DNA from: Chlorobiota bacterium
GTDB taxonomy: Bacteria > Bacteroidota > Bacteroidia > Bacteroidales > Marinilabiliaceae
Length of the DNA stretch: 33,121 bases
Assembly (NCBI GenBank): GCA_013153405.1
Contig: JAADEM010000085.1
Location: 1 to 33,121, forward strand
Reading direction: 5' to 3'
The notes under the pieces were generated by a model. That model had not been told where the DNA came from. It saw nothing but the letters and a program-made list of their open reading frames with translations, and made no database searches. The position numbers and the translations under genes were made by a program. The stretch's first letter is position 1. Each line of letters begins with the position of its first letter. Shown here piece after piece: positions 1-7,705 of this stretch.

Positions 1-2
1 AA

Positions 3-1396
3 CCCGCATTATGCATTAGAGTATGAAAAAGGGGGGCTTATGTTATCAATTTGAGCAAAGATACCATCAAGCCATGGCCTTCTTTTTGTATGTAATGCTA
101 TTTTCAGTACTTTCTTATTCGAGTGATTTACTACCCAAGCTCCTAATGCAAAGCAATAGACTTTAAGTGTTTTTAGAGTTGCCCTATTATGATGATTAAG
201 CGCAAAATGCCTGAATAAGCTCATCAGATTATATGCTATCATTATAAACCTGAACGAAGCTTCGGTTGCCCAAAAATCCTGTAAACAGAAGTTTTCCAGA
301 CCAAAATCCTGTTTGAGTTCTTTTATTCTATTTTCACAATCAGCTCTTGTATTGTAAATGTTCCATATTTGATCAAGTGGCAGGTCAAGATTTGTAACAT
401 AACAACTATATCGATACCCGGGAAGGTCTTCAAACAAGACTTTGCCCCCTGATTTTGGCCTCACATCAACCTGTTTCCTGACAACGATATACCGTCTTAA
501 TTTCCCACCGTCATGCTTAAATAACATTTGATTTAATTCAATACCTTTTGCTAAACTGACCCAATCCCGAAGCCCGTAAACAGAACTCTTTACATTTGGA
601 TACATTCTAACTGCAATTATGTAATTAAGCTTCTTTTCTTCCAGGTAGCTCAGTAACTCTTCGGTATAAAAACCACTATCGGCACGAACTAAACCTATCT
701 TTTTGTCTTTAAGAACCTCATCGAATGTCTCTTGCATGAATATTTTACAACTACTACTATCTGCAGTATTGCCCGGTCTTAACCATGCATTTGCAACCAT
801 TCGAGTCTGATCAACAAATGCCATAAGAGGATGATGAGAATTGCGACCTCTTTTATTGGGGTTGTATCCTTTAGCACTTCCCTGTTGATTTCCATATCTT
901 GTTATTACTGTGCTGTCAAAGTCAATTGTGAGATTGTCAACATTTAACTGGTCGAAAAACCAATGCTGTAAATTTGGAAACACTTCGGTGTTACGCTTCT
1001 GTGAAAACTTACCGAAAAAACGACTGTAAGTACTTTGTGAAGGCATTTGTTCCCATCCAAAAATAGATTGCAACACTTTATCATATCTAAGCCAATCGAT
1101 ATGAATATATCGCGATGCGCCTGTCCATATCCCAAGCCAAAATGATTCTATAATTTGGACTGGAGAATAGCCTCTGTTGGATCCTGGATAGGGTAAATCA
1201 AGGCTTCTCAAATAATCTCTTATTCCTGTTTGATCTATAAATCTTTTCATCAGGCTCATGCCGCCAAATGGGGTAACCTGTTTGTCAGAATACTCAATTG
1301 GGAGATTAACCATAATGGTGATGTTTAGTTTTATATCAAAGCTAAGTATTTTATACGATTAATGGAGATTATTAAATTCCTTATGCATAATTAGGG
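3..1396 (-). mobile_element. IS1380-family insertion sequence, complete
   Basis: The ends carry imperfect inverted repeats: positions 3-19 and the reverse complement of 1380-1396 agree at 14 of 17 bases, both starting CCC and sharing ATTATGCAT. They enclose a single transposase gene on the minus strand. The base pairs outside the ends fit a 5-bp target duplication: ATGAA follows the right end (1397-1401), and the only two bases visible to the left are AA, its last two. The left duplicate is therefore only partly testable in this window. The length of 1394 bp is slightly short for the family. The element lies against the remnant of a DNA methyltransferase gene. Confidence 0.85.
9..1313 (-). 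CDS. IS1380-family transposase
   Basis: This 434-residue DDE transposase would cut and paste the surrounding element. Visible family motifs are DFDSTV near residue 131 (first catalytic Asp), RADSGFYTEELL near 210 (second Asp) and the C-terminal YNTRADCENRIKELK segment near 324 carrying the catalytic Glu, followed by the usual KQDFGLE. The frame is open from start to stop with no frameshift, so the enzyme may be active. The stop codon lies inside the left inverted repeat and the start is about 80 bp from the right end, as in compact insertion sequences. There are no passenger genes. Confidence 0.93.
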   Translation of the reverse strand: MVNLPIEYSDKQVTPFGGMSLMKRFIDQTGIRDYLRSLDLPYPGSNRGYSPVQIIESFWLGIWTGASRYIHIDWLRYDKVLQSIFGWEQMPSQSTYSRFFGKFSQKRNTEVFPNLQHWFFDQLNVDNLTIDFDSTVITRYGNQQGSAKGYNPNKRGRNSHHPLMAFVDQTRMVANAWLRPGNTADSSSCKIFMQETFDEVLKDKKIGLVRADSGFYTEELLSYLEEKKLNYIIAVRMYPNVKSSVYGLRDWVSLAKGIELNQMLFKHDGGKLRRYIVVRKQVDVRPKSGGKVLFEDLPGYRYSCYVTNLDLPLDQIWNIYNTRADCENRIKELKQDFGLENFCLQDFWATEASFRFIMIAYNLMSLFRHFALNHHNRATLKTLKVYCFALGAWVVNHSNKKVLKIALHTKRRPWLDGIFAQIDNISPPFSYSNA

Positions 1397-1404
1397 ATGA
1401 ATGA

Positions 1405-1778
1405 ATTTCTAATAAAAAATTTTTCCGTTTTGCTTACGCGGGAACTAATCTTTTTCCTACTCATGATGTAACTGCCATTTTCAAAAAAAAGACAACCAAA
1501 GAAAGCATATTCTATATTCTGGCATTTTTAAACAATTACAGAGTGTATCAGTGGTTGTTTTACAAAGGAATTGTAAAAGGAAGTATCGTAGAGTTTTCAG
1601 AAAGACCGTTTGCAAGCATCCCTTTCAGAAAAATAGACTGGAATAATAACCCCGAAATAGTAATTCACAACAGCATTACTGAGAGGTGAAAAAATATATT
1701 GAAACCACCGATAAAAATATTCTAAACGAAATTGATGCACTTTTTTCAGAGTTTTTTTTAAATACACAGAGATACTAA
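1405..1778 (+). pseudogene. C-terminal remnant of type IIG/Eco57I-like DNA methyltransferase
   Basis: Reading from 1405, one frame gives FAYAGTNLFPTHDVTAIF and then ILAFLNNYRVYQWLFYKG and GSIVEFSERPFASIPF. This is the pattern of the TaqI-like target-recognition domain at the end of Eco57I/type IIG restriction-modification enzymes (family form: LLNSKLFYFWL, KG-[NS]-[MI]-[LV]-E, PL-x-x-IPI). That frame stops at 1687-1689. The reading continues in another frame from 1683 as EVKKYIETTDKNILNEIDALFSEFF and stops at 1776, matching the usual final helix (EIDxLVYELY). A frameshift near 1680-1686 has therefore broken the gene. Its 5' end is cut by the insertion sequence; an in-frame TGA at 1402 suggests extra decay at the junction. 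It overlaps the end of lplA by 4 bp, tail to tail. The family call is from memory of the motif, not a search. Confidence 0.7.
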
Positions 1779-2743
1779 AACAATAAAGACAATAAAACAT
1801 CAGACTTTATGTTCCCTGATTTGCTTCTAATAATCGCTTTTACTGCCCTTTTTTCATGTCTTACACCTTTTAAAACACCGGCATAAACAGAAAGAATCCT
1901 GTTCAGTTTTTCATCGTCTGACACCAGGATTGTCTCTGTTATCAGTCCTTTTTCCACTGTTATATCCGAATTTATTGTTTTACCTTCAAACAGTATATTG
2001 CGCCGTATTTCATATCGCGGACCATAACCGTAATTCCACTTCCATGTTCCGAATTTTTCATTCACAAGTGAAGTCACTGTCCTTTTTTCTTCATCACTAA
2101 GTTCATACCTGATAATATCATGATAATAATCTGATAAAAAGCCGAACATATATTCCGAAAATTCCATCATTGTCATCGGCTTCTCAAGATGCCGGGATAT
2201 GTTTGTTACAGCACTTCTGACCGACCTCACTCCTTTGCTTCGGAATTTTCCGTGAGAATCTTTCAAGCATCTGTTCAGAACTGTAAGATCGGCCGAAAAC
2301 AGTAACGTCCCGTGATGCAAAGCCCGGTTCCGGTAAATATGAGATGCCGTTCCTGTTATCTTAAGGCCGTTAATGCTCAGGTCGTGGCGCTTGCCGATAT
2401 TAACCTGAAGACCCAGCCCTTCAAGGGCTTTTACCACAGGCTGTGTATGTTTATCGAAATTTACCAGATTACCCTTTTCTTCGTTTGTAATAAAACAAAA
2501 ATTCAGATTCCCATGGTCGTGATATACAGTTCCTCCGCCCGACAAACGCCGGAAAACAGGAATCTTTTTTTCCTTTACGTAATCAAGATCTATTTCGGCA
2601 AGTGTATTCTGATGCTTTCCGACAACTATTGCCGGATCATTAACATACATGAAAAGGACATCTTCAGTCCTGTTTTTTAATAAATGCTCCTCCGTTGCCA
2701 GGTTAAAAGCAGTATCTGTTACAGGACTGAAGACTCCGATCAT
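1775..2743 (-). CDS. lplA: Lipoate-protein ligase A
   Basis: The 322-residue product activates free lipoate with ATP and attaches it to a lysine of the E2 and H subunits of 2-oxoacid dehydrogenases and glycine cleavage, in the cytoplasm. The N-terminus (TDTAFNLATEEHLL) and the lipoyl-AMP pocket motif RRLSGGGTVYHDHGNLNF near residues 65-82 are characteristic. So are KITGTASHIYRNRALHHGTLLF near 128-149 and a C-terminal accessory domain from about residue 240. The length is normal for the two-domain form. The start ATG lies one base after the stop codon of the secreted endonuclease gene, so the two are probably co-transcribed although functionally unrelated. The last residues (DVLLSLLF) look native even though the gene ends against the methyltransferase remnant. 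Confidence 0.94.
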   Translation of the reverse strand: MIGVFSPVTDTAFNLATEEHLLKNRTEDVLFMYVNDPAIVVGKHQNTLAEIDLDYVKEKKIPVFRRLSGGGTVYHDHGNLNFCFITNEEKGNLVNFDKHTQPVVKALEGLGLQVNIGKRHDLSINGLKITGTASHIYRNRALHHGTLLFSADLTVLNRCLKDSHGKFRSKGVRSVRSAVTNISRHLEKPMTMMEFSEYMFGFLSDYYHDIIRYELSDEEKRTVTSLVNEKFGTWKWNYGYGPRYEIRRNILFEGKTINSDITVEKGLITETILVSDDEKLNRILSVYAGVLKGVRHEKRAVKAIIRSKSGNIKSDVLLSLLF

Positions 2744-2744
2744 T

Positions 2745-4364
2745 TTATTCCTTAATTAATTTACCAATGGCTGATGTGTTGTTTTGGCCGGTAACCTTTA
2801 CAATGTAAAGACCTTTCGGGAAATTACCAATATCTATTTTCGTTTGCTGTGATTCAACTTTTTTGCTCATAAGCAAAGTTCCTAACGAATTATAAATTTG
2901 TATTGTTCCCGAAATAATATCGTCTCCAATAATGTATACCTCGCTTTTGGCAGGATTTGGATAAATATTAAGCATCAGTCGTCTGTTCTTTCTTATCGAA
3001 GTAGTAACTTTTTCTGCATATACTTTTACGCTATCTATCTGCCAGGTTGTTGTTTTCGGATCGTCACCGTCGGAACCTGTATATTTAAATGCAACATATA
3101 TTTTCTGGTCGGCCCATGTACTCAGGTTTATCTCTCCGGAATTTGCCCAGTCACCCCAACCCGATGATGCATCATCAGGTACATTAAAATTTATCTTTGT
3201 TTTTTCAGCATCCCAGGGTGCCGATCCGGTTGTGTAATTTGTCAGAACAAAAGCCTCTATCGTAGCTCCGTTATCGTATCCGCCTTTAATACTAAACGAA
3301 AACATTTGATTCGAAACATCTGACAGGTCTATTGCCGGAGTTACCAGCCAGGCAACAACACTGTCCTCTGATGTGTTGTAAGCCGAACACTGAGCGTAAA
3401 GGTTACCATTATATGTTTCAGAATACCATGTCACAGTTCCCTGCTCTGCCATATTTGTCCAGCCGGTAAGCGAAATATCTTCTTCCTCTGTGGTAGTTTC
3501 AAAATCCTCAAAGAAAAGTATTGTATCTTCAGGATAAACAGCTCCTTCACCCCATATCAGTTCTGCATATTCAGGATGATCGATAAAAGGATTCCTGTTA
3601 TGCTGAAAAAGATAATATACCGAATCGTTTCGGGCAATCTCTTTTGAACTAACGGGATCGTCATTATTCCATTTCAGCAAAAGATTAAGCTGCCAGTCTT
3701 CAAAAACATGGTCAGACGTTCCGTCAAGAACATCATCAGCTGTTTCGGAATTACTTTCCCATGATGCAATGAGGTTTTCATACCGGGTTGCCATGTAAAA
3801 ATAAGATCTGGCTAAATCACCTTTGTATTCATCTATAGGTTCAAAAATAGTTTCTGAATAACCGGGATAAGTACATGTTCCCACTTTGCTGCCGTTTGTA
3901 GATGTCCATGAAGGCGATGTTGTTTCACCATACGGATAACTGCTTCTCCGGTTGTTTACATATCCGTCGGTGGGATAAACATGAAACAAATCTGCTTTCA
4001 TAGGCGATGCCTCTTCAAACCAGCTTTGAGGGAATGAGTGCTCACGGTTGAAACAGTCTCCTTCCCCAGAATATTCACCGCATGTCTCTTCCTCATTGTA
4101 GTAGTAAACGTAAGAGGGAGTTCCTCCCGGAACATCGGAATACATATCCCACACTGTATTGTCAGGTTTAATGTCTGTTTTTACATATGCATCGTATAAT
4201 GCATCGTAACCAATGTCGGTATGATCCTTTATTATGTTATAAAGGGCCGTTTTTAATTCATACCCGGTCTTGCCTTCGGCGTTTTCGTAGTAGCCCTCAG
4301 GAATTTGCGATACAACATTGAAAGTTGTAAATAAAATAATAACAAGTAGTAAACTTCTAATCAT
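2745..4364 (-). CDS. Secreted endonuclease I with T9SS sorting domain
   Basis: This predicted extracellular DNA/RNA nuclease of the EndA/NucM (endonuclease I) family has 539 residues from the ATG at 4362-4364. An upstream in-frame ATG at 4469 would add 35 residues before the signal peptide and is rejected. Residues 1-20 form a signal peptide ending VVSQ. The nuclease domain runs to about 275 and carries the metal-finger motif NREHSFPQSW (107-116; His109 the likely catalytic base) and DLFHVYPTDGYVNNRRSS (125-142). A choice-of-anchor-J-like beta domain follows (about 281-435), then a type A T9SS C-terminal domain (about 455-539, starting NIYPNPAKSEVYI and ending GKLIKE). The protein would be exported by Sec, carried over the outer membrane by T9SS and attached or released. 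Likely roles are nutrient DNA use or biofilm DNA turnover. Confidence 0.92.
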   Translation of the reverse strand: MIRSLLLVIILFTTFNVVSQIPEGYYENAEGKTGYELKTALYNIIKDHTDIGYDALYDAYVKTDIKPDNTVWDMYSDVPGGTPSYVYYYNEEETCGEYSGEGDCFNREHSFPQSWFEEASPMKADLFHVYPTDGYVNNRRSSYPYGETTSPSWTSTNGSKVGTCTYPGYSETIFEPIDEYKGDLARSYFYMATRYENLIASWESNSETADDVLDGTSDHVFEDWQLNLLLKWNNDDPVSSKEIARNDSVYYLFQHNRNPFIDHPEYAELIWGEGAVYPEDTILFFEDFETTTEEEDISLTGWTNMAEQGTVTWYSETYNGNLYAQCSAYNTSEDSVVAWLVTPAIDLSDVSNQMFSFSIKGGYDNGATIEAFVLTNYTTGSAPWDAEKTKINFNVPDDASSGWGDWANSGEINLSTWADQKIYVAFKYTGSDGDDPKTTTWQIDSVKVYAEKVTTSIRKNRRLMLNIYPNPAKSEVYIIGDDIISGTIQIYNSLGTLLMSKKVESQQTKIDIGNFPKGLYIVKVTGQNNTSAIGKLIKE

Positions 4365-4451
4365 AGCTTTATTGTTTAAAATCCTTCTTTTTTTATTAGA
4401 ATTGTGCAATTTAAAAATATAAAGGTTATTTTCGAAATAAACATAACAAAA

Positions 4452-4904
4452 ATGCGTGTAATAGTTCAACGTGTAAACAGGGCTTCGGTTACAATTGAAA
4501 GCAAAAAAAAATCAGAAATTGATCAGGGTCTCCTGATACTGGCAGGTTTTGAACCGGCCGATAATGATGAAGATATTGCATGGATGACAAAAAAACTTCT
4601 TAATTTGCGTATATTCGATGACGAAAACGGTGTAATGAACAGGAGTGTTCTCGACATTAACGGTGAAATTATGATTGTCAGCCAGTTTACTCTTCATGCC
4701 AGAACTAAAAAAGGAAACCGGCCTTCATATGTTAATGCGGCACCTCCCGACATTGCAGTTCCGCTTTACGAAAAATTTATCGGAACAGTGGAATCGGAAT
4801 CGGGCAAAAAGCCGAAAACCGGTACTTTCGGAGCACATATGATGGTTGAACTTGTTAATGACGGCCCGGTGACAATAATTATTGACAGTAAAAGAAAAGA
4901 GTAA
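4452..4904 (+). CDS. dtd: D-aminoacyl-tRNA deacylase
   Basis: The 150-residue enzyme hydrolyses D-amino acids (and Gly) from mischarged tRNA. It begins MRVIVQRVNRASV, the family's standard start, which fixes the start at 4452 rather than an in-frame ATG 48 bp upstream. The SQFTLHA motif (about residues 77-83) and the GNRPSYVNAAPP segment (about 89-100), which carries the Gly-cisPro-type loop, are present. So is the closing NDGPVTIIID strand. It overlaps the next gene by one base (TAATG), a sign of translational coupling, and heads a dtd, pyrophosphohydrolase, deoC cluster. It is transcribed divergently from the secreted endonuclease; promoters for both must lie in 4365-4451. Confidence 0.95.
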   Translation: MRVIVQRVNRASVTIESKKKSEIDQGLLILAGFEPADNDEDIAWMTKKLLNLRIFDDENGVMNRSVLDINGEIMIVSQFTLHARTKKGNRPSYVNAAPPDIAVPLYEKFIGTVESESGKKPKTGTFGAHMMVELVNDGPVTIIIDSKRKE

Positions 4905-5233
4905 TGACGCTGGCAGAAGCACAAAAAAAAGTTGATGACTGGATAAAAAAATATGGGGTACGCTATTTCAGCGAACTTTCAAACATGGCTATTCTTACCG
5001 AAGAGGTAGGAGAACTTGCCCGCATAATGGTCAGAAAATACGGAGACCAGTCGTTTAAAAAAGGAGAAGAGAACGCCAGTCTCGCAGATGAAATGGCTGA
5101 CGTGCTGTGGGTGTTGATATGCCTTGCTAATCAAACAGGAGTGAACCTGACCGATGCTTTTGAAAAAAACATTGAGAAAAAAACGAATAGAGATAAAGAC
5201 AGACATATAAACAACGAAAAATTAATTAAATAA
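4904..5233 (+). CDS. MazG-like nucleotide pyrophosphohydrolase
   Basis: This 109-residue all-alpha NTP pyrophosphatase of the single-domain MazG type probably hydrolyses noncanonical or damaged nucleoside triphosphates to monophosphates. The Mg-binding signature is visible: TEEVGELAR near residues 28-36 and DEMADVLW near 63-70, giving the EExxE...ExxD spacing of the family. The lysine-rich tail (NIEKKTNRDKDRH) is typical. The start codon overlaps the dtd stop and the stop is 11 bp before deoC, so all three look like one transcription unit. dtd and this gene are both quality-control enzymes, and deoC also handles nucleotide-derived metabolites. Substrate is unknown. Confidence 0.88.
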   Translation: MTLAEAQKKVDDWIKKYGVRYFSELSNMAILTEEVGELARIMVRKYGDQSFKKGEENASLADEMADVLWVLICLANQTGVNLTDAFEKNIEKKTNRDKDRHINNEKLIK

Positions 5234-5244
5234 AACACAAAGCA

Positions 5245-6135
5245 ATGGAAGTAATTTTAGAAAACTTTCCCGTACCTGAGGAATTCAAAAAAATTGATGA
5301 GATTATCGAGGATATTAAAAAACGTTCGGGAAAAGAGAAAGAAAATACCGAAGTATTAAAATTGATTTTTAATTGCATTGACCTTACCTCTCTTAATACA
5401 ACAGACTCTGCCGACGGAATAAGAAAATTTGTGGACAAAGTAAATGACTTTGCTTCTGATTATCCTCAGATGCCAAATGTAGCAGCAATATGCGTATTCC
5501 CGGTATTTGCTTCTGTTATGACCAATACCCTGAAACAGGAAAATGTTAAAAAAGCGGTTGTGTCTGCAGGATTTCCCTCTTCACAAACATTTACCGATAT
5601 AAAAAAACTGGAAACTCAGAGAGCACTGGAATTCGGAGCCGACGAAGTAGATATTGTTTTGTCTGTGGGTGAATTTCTTGAAGGAAACTATGACTTTGTT
5701 TACGAAGAGATAACAGCCGTTAAAAGTGTCATGAACAATGCACATCTTAAAGTAATACTTGAAACTGGAGCATTAAAAGAACCGGATGAAATCTGGATGG
5801 CAAGTCACCTTTGTATGGAAGCAGGTAGCGAATTCTTAAAAACTTCAACTGGAAAACAACAACCGGCAGCAACCCCCGAAGCTTTTTATGTAATGGCAAA
5901 AGCTGCCAAAGCATTTTACGATAAAACAGGTAAAAAAACCGGTCTTAAAGCTGCCGGTGGCATATCAACAACTGAAGATGTTCTGGTATATTATACAATC
6001 ATTAAAGATGTTCTGGGTGATGAATGGCTCAATAACGAACTGTTTCGCATAGGAGCTTCACGACTGGCAAACAACCTGCTCAGTGATATTTTCACCATTG
6101 AAAAGGGCGAAAAAACAGAAATAAAATATTTTTAA
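5245..6135 (+). CDS. deoC: Deoxyribose-phosphate aldolase
   Basis: This class I aldolase cleaves 2-deoxy-D-ribose 5-phosphate to glyceraldehyde 3-phosphate and acetaldehyde, in deoxynucleoside catabolism. The Schiff-base lysine lies in EFLKTSTGK near residues 194-202 and the partner lysine in GLKAAGGIS near 230-238. EVDIVLSVGEF near 132-142 carries the active-site Asp. At 296 residues it is the longer Bacteroidota form, with about 40 extra N-terminal residues. It ends the dtd cluster and is followed by a 196-bp gap with a long inverted repeat (6244-6315). Confidence 0.95.
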   Translation: MEVILENFPVPEEFKKIDEIIEDIKKRSGKEKENTEVLKLIFNCIDLTSLNTTDSADGIRKFVDKVNDFASDYPQMPNVAAICVFPVFASVMTNTLKQENVKKAVVSAGFPSSQTFTDIKKLETQRALEFGADEVDIVLSVGEFLEGNYDFVYEEITAVKSVMNNAHLKVILETGALKEPDEIWMASHLCMEAGSEFLKTSTGKQQPAATPEAFYVMAKAAKAFYDKTGKKTGLKAAGGISTTEDVLVYYTIIKDVLGDEWLNNELFRIGASRLANNLLSDIFTIEKGEKTEIKYF

Positions 6136-6243
6136 TTTCCGCAATTGCTTCAACAGCAGAAGTGTCCGGAACCGTGATACTTTACCGCGTGAAAAAATAT
6201 AATGACGGCAACTGTTTCTGATTGCCGGCAAGATATTCAGTTG

Positions 6244-6315
6244 TTAACCCGGATTAATCTTCAGGAATCATCGATTCAGTTAGCTCTTTGTTTTCCAATG
6301 ATTAATTCGGGTTAA
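6244..6315. repeat. Long inverted repeat, 16-bp arms, 40-bp loop
   Basis: Arms at 6244-6259 (TTAACCCGGATTAATC) and 6300-6315 are reverse complements with one mismatch. The loop holds an AGGAA...ATCG...TCAGTTAG run that partly resembles, in reverse complement, the loop of the hairpin at 11111-11168. It lies between deoC and a small membrane-protein gene. It could be a deoC terminator, but no clear T run follows the right arm; a dispersed palindromic repeat is as likely. Confidence 0.7.
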
Positions 6316-6331
6316 ATTTTAACCGAAAACT

Positions 6332-6619
6332 ATGAACTCTGCTCGTATAGTCAGACGATTTTTTACAATATGTATTATTATAACCGGATATTTTGCTCTT
6401 GTTTTCCTGTTGTATTTTCTACATATTGATACTGTAATGATTGGTATTTTAAGAGAAATGCTAACTATTCCGTTTTTTCTGGCTCAAATAGTTTTCCTTG
6501 TTTTGGGAGTAATTATGCTTATCAGAAAAGAAACTCCCGACAAACGTTTTGTTATTGCAGGAACAGCACTGCTTATAGTTTCAACTGCACTTACCATTGG
6601 TAGTTTTTTATCTATTTAA
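6332..6619 (+). CDS. Small three-helix membrane protein, unknown function
   Basis: I do not recognise this family. The 95-residue product is almost wholly hydrophobic. Three membrane segments are visible, at about residues 11-30, 45-65 and 75-94, with a short charged loop RKETPDKR (about 66-73) between the second and third. This suggests an inner-membrane protein with a basic loop, probably in the cytoplasm. The start ATG at 6332 follows an A-rich stretch typical of Bacteroidota translation starts. The gene ends 10 bp before the lipoprotein hydrolase start, so the two are likely co-transcribed. No catalytic motif is visible. Confidence 0.7.
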   Translation: MNSARIVRRFFTICIIITGYFALVFLLYFLHIDTVMIGILREMLTIPFFLAQIVFLVLGVIMLIRKETPDKRFVIAGTALLIVSTALTIGSFLSI

Positions 6620-6629
6620 ATCAATATTT

Positions 6630-7682
6630 ATGAAAACATTCAAACAGATTTCTATTGTCTTTTTCACGATTCTAACTCTTTCGGGATGTAACGGTTCCGG
6701 AAACAACAAACCTGAAAATTACAAAAACAAGTATTGTAATTATGAAGGTCGGGATGACATCCTTACCGGTGGTGTAAAAATGGTTACTGTTAAAACACCC
6801 AAAGGTGACTTTAAGGTATGGACCAAACGCATAGGCAATAATCCACGGATAAAAGTATTGCTGCTTCACGGCGGTCCCGGCTCTACTCATGAATATTTTG
6901 AGTGTTTTGATTCATATTTTCCGGCTGCCGGAATTGAATATTATTACTACGACCAACTCGAATCAGCATATAGTGATCAACCGGGCGACACTTCATTATG
7001 GACTGTTGACCGGTATGTTGACGAAGTGGAACAGGTAAGAAAAGCTATTGGTGCCGACAGTTCAGACTTCTACCTGTTAGGACACTCATGGGGAGGAATA
7101 CTCGCAATGGAATATGCCCTTAAATACCAGAAAAACCTGAAAGGACTAATTATTTCCAACATGATGGCTTCAATCCCGGCATATATAAAATATGCCAATG
7201 ATGTTCTTGGACCTGAACTTGATCCGGAAATTCTTAAAGAGATAAAAGAACTTGAAGCTAAAGGACTCTTTACTTCTGACCGCTACCTTGAACTGGTTTC
7301 AACGTACTACTATCCCGAACACGTTTTACGCATGCCGCCCGAACAGTGGCCAGAACCGGTAAACAGAGCTTTCTCGAAAAGCAATTATAATCTCTATCTG
7401 GCTATGCAGGGCCCAAGTGAGTTTGGGGTGGTAGGCGACGCCAAACTGAAAAACTGGGATGTAAGCAAAAAACTACCGGAAATAAAAGTCCCTGTACTGG
7501 TAATAGGTGCAACTTACGACACTATGGACCCTGAGTATATGAAATGGATGTCGGAACAGATACCTGACGGAAGGTTCCTTCTTTGTCCGAAAGGAAGCCA
7601 TATGGCTATGTATGATGATCAGAAAACATATTTCAAAGGGTTGATAAAATTCATAAAGGATGTTGATACTGAAGCAAAATAA
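6630..7682 (+). CDS. Lipoprotein alpha/beta hydrolase, proline iminopeptidase-like
   Basis: This is a 350-residue S33-type hydrolase, likely removing N-terminal proline or similar residues from peptides at the periplasmic face or cell surface. The start is placed at 6630 because it gives an ideal lipoprotein signal (MKTFKQISIVFFTILTLSGC, Cys20); the earlier in-frame ATG overlaps the preceding gene and spoils the signal. HGGPG (80-84) forms the oxyanion loop, GHSWGG (151-156) holds nucleophile Ser153, and Asp297 and His324 complete the triad. A lid of helices lies at about 180-265. Family assignment is firm; the exact substrate (proline peptides or another amide or ester) is not. It ends 23 bp before the GH110 gene. 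Confidence 0.88.
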   Translation: MKTFKQISIVFFTILTLSGCNGSGNNKPENYKNKYCNYEGRDDILTGGVKMVTVKTPKGDFKVWTKRIGNNPRIKVLLLHGGPGSTHEYFECFDSYFPAAGIEYYYYDQLESAYSDQPGDTSLWTVDRYVDEVEQVRKAIGADSSDFYLLGHSWGGILAMEYALKYQKNLKGLIISNMMASIPAYIKYANDVLGPELDPEILKEIKELEAKGLFTSDRYLELVSTYYYPEHVLRMPPEQWPEPVNRAFSKSNYNLYLAMQGPSEFGVVGDAKLKNWDVSKKLPEIKVPVLVIGATYDTMDPEYMKWMSEQIPDGRFLLCPKGSHMAMYDDQKTYFKGLIKFIKDVDTEAK

Positions 7683-7705
7683 TTAATGTCGAAATAGTTT
7701 TATCT

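Noticed and set aside
1597-1800. 67-codon minus-strand frame over the methyltransferase remnant
   Set aside because: The plus strand reads as a recognisable methyltransferase tail, and the minus frame overlaps the lplA 3' end without any motif.
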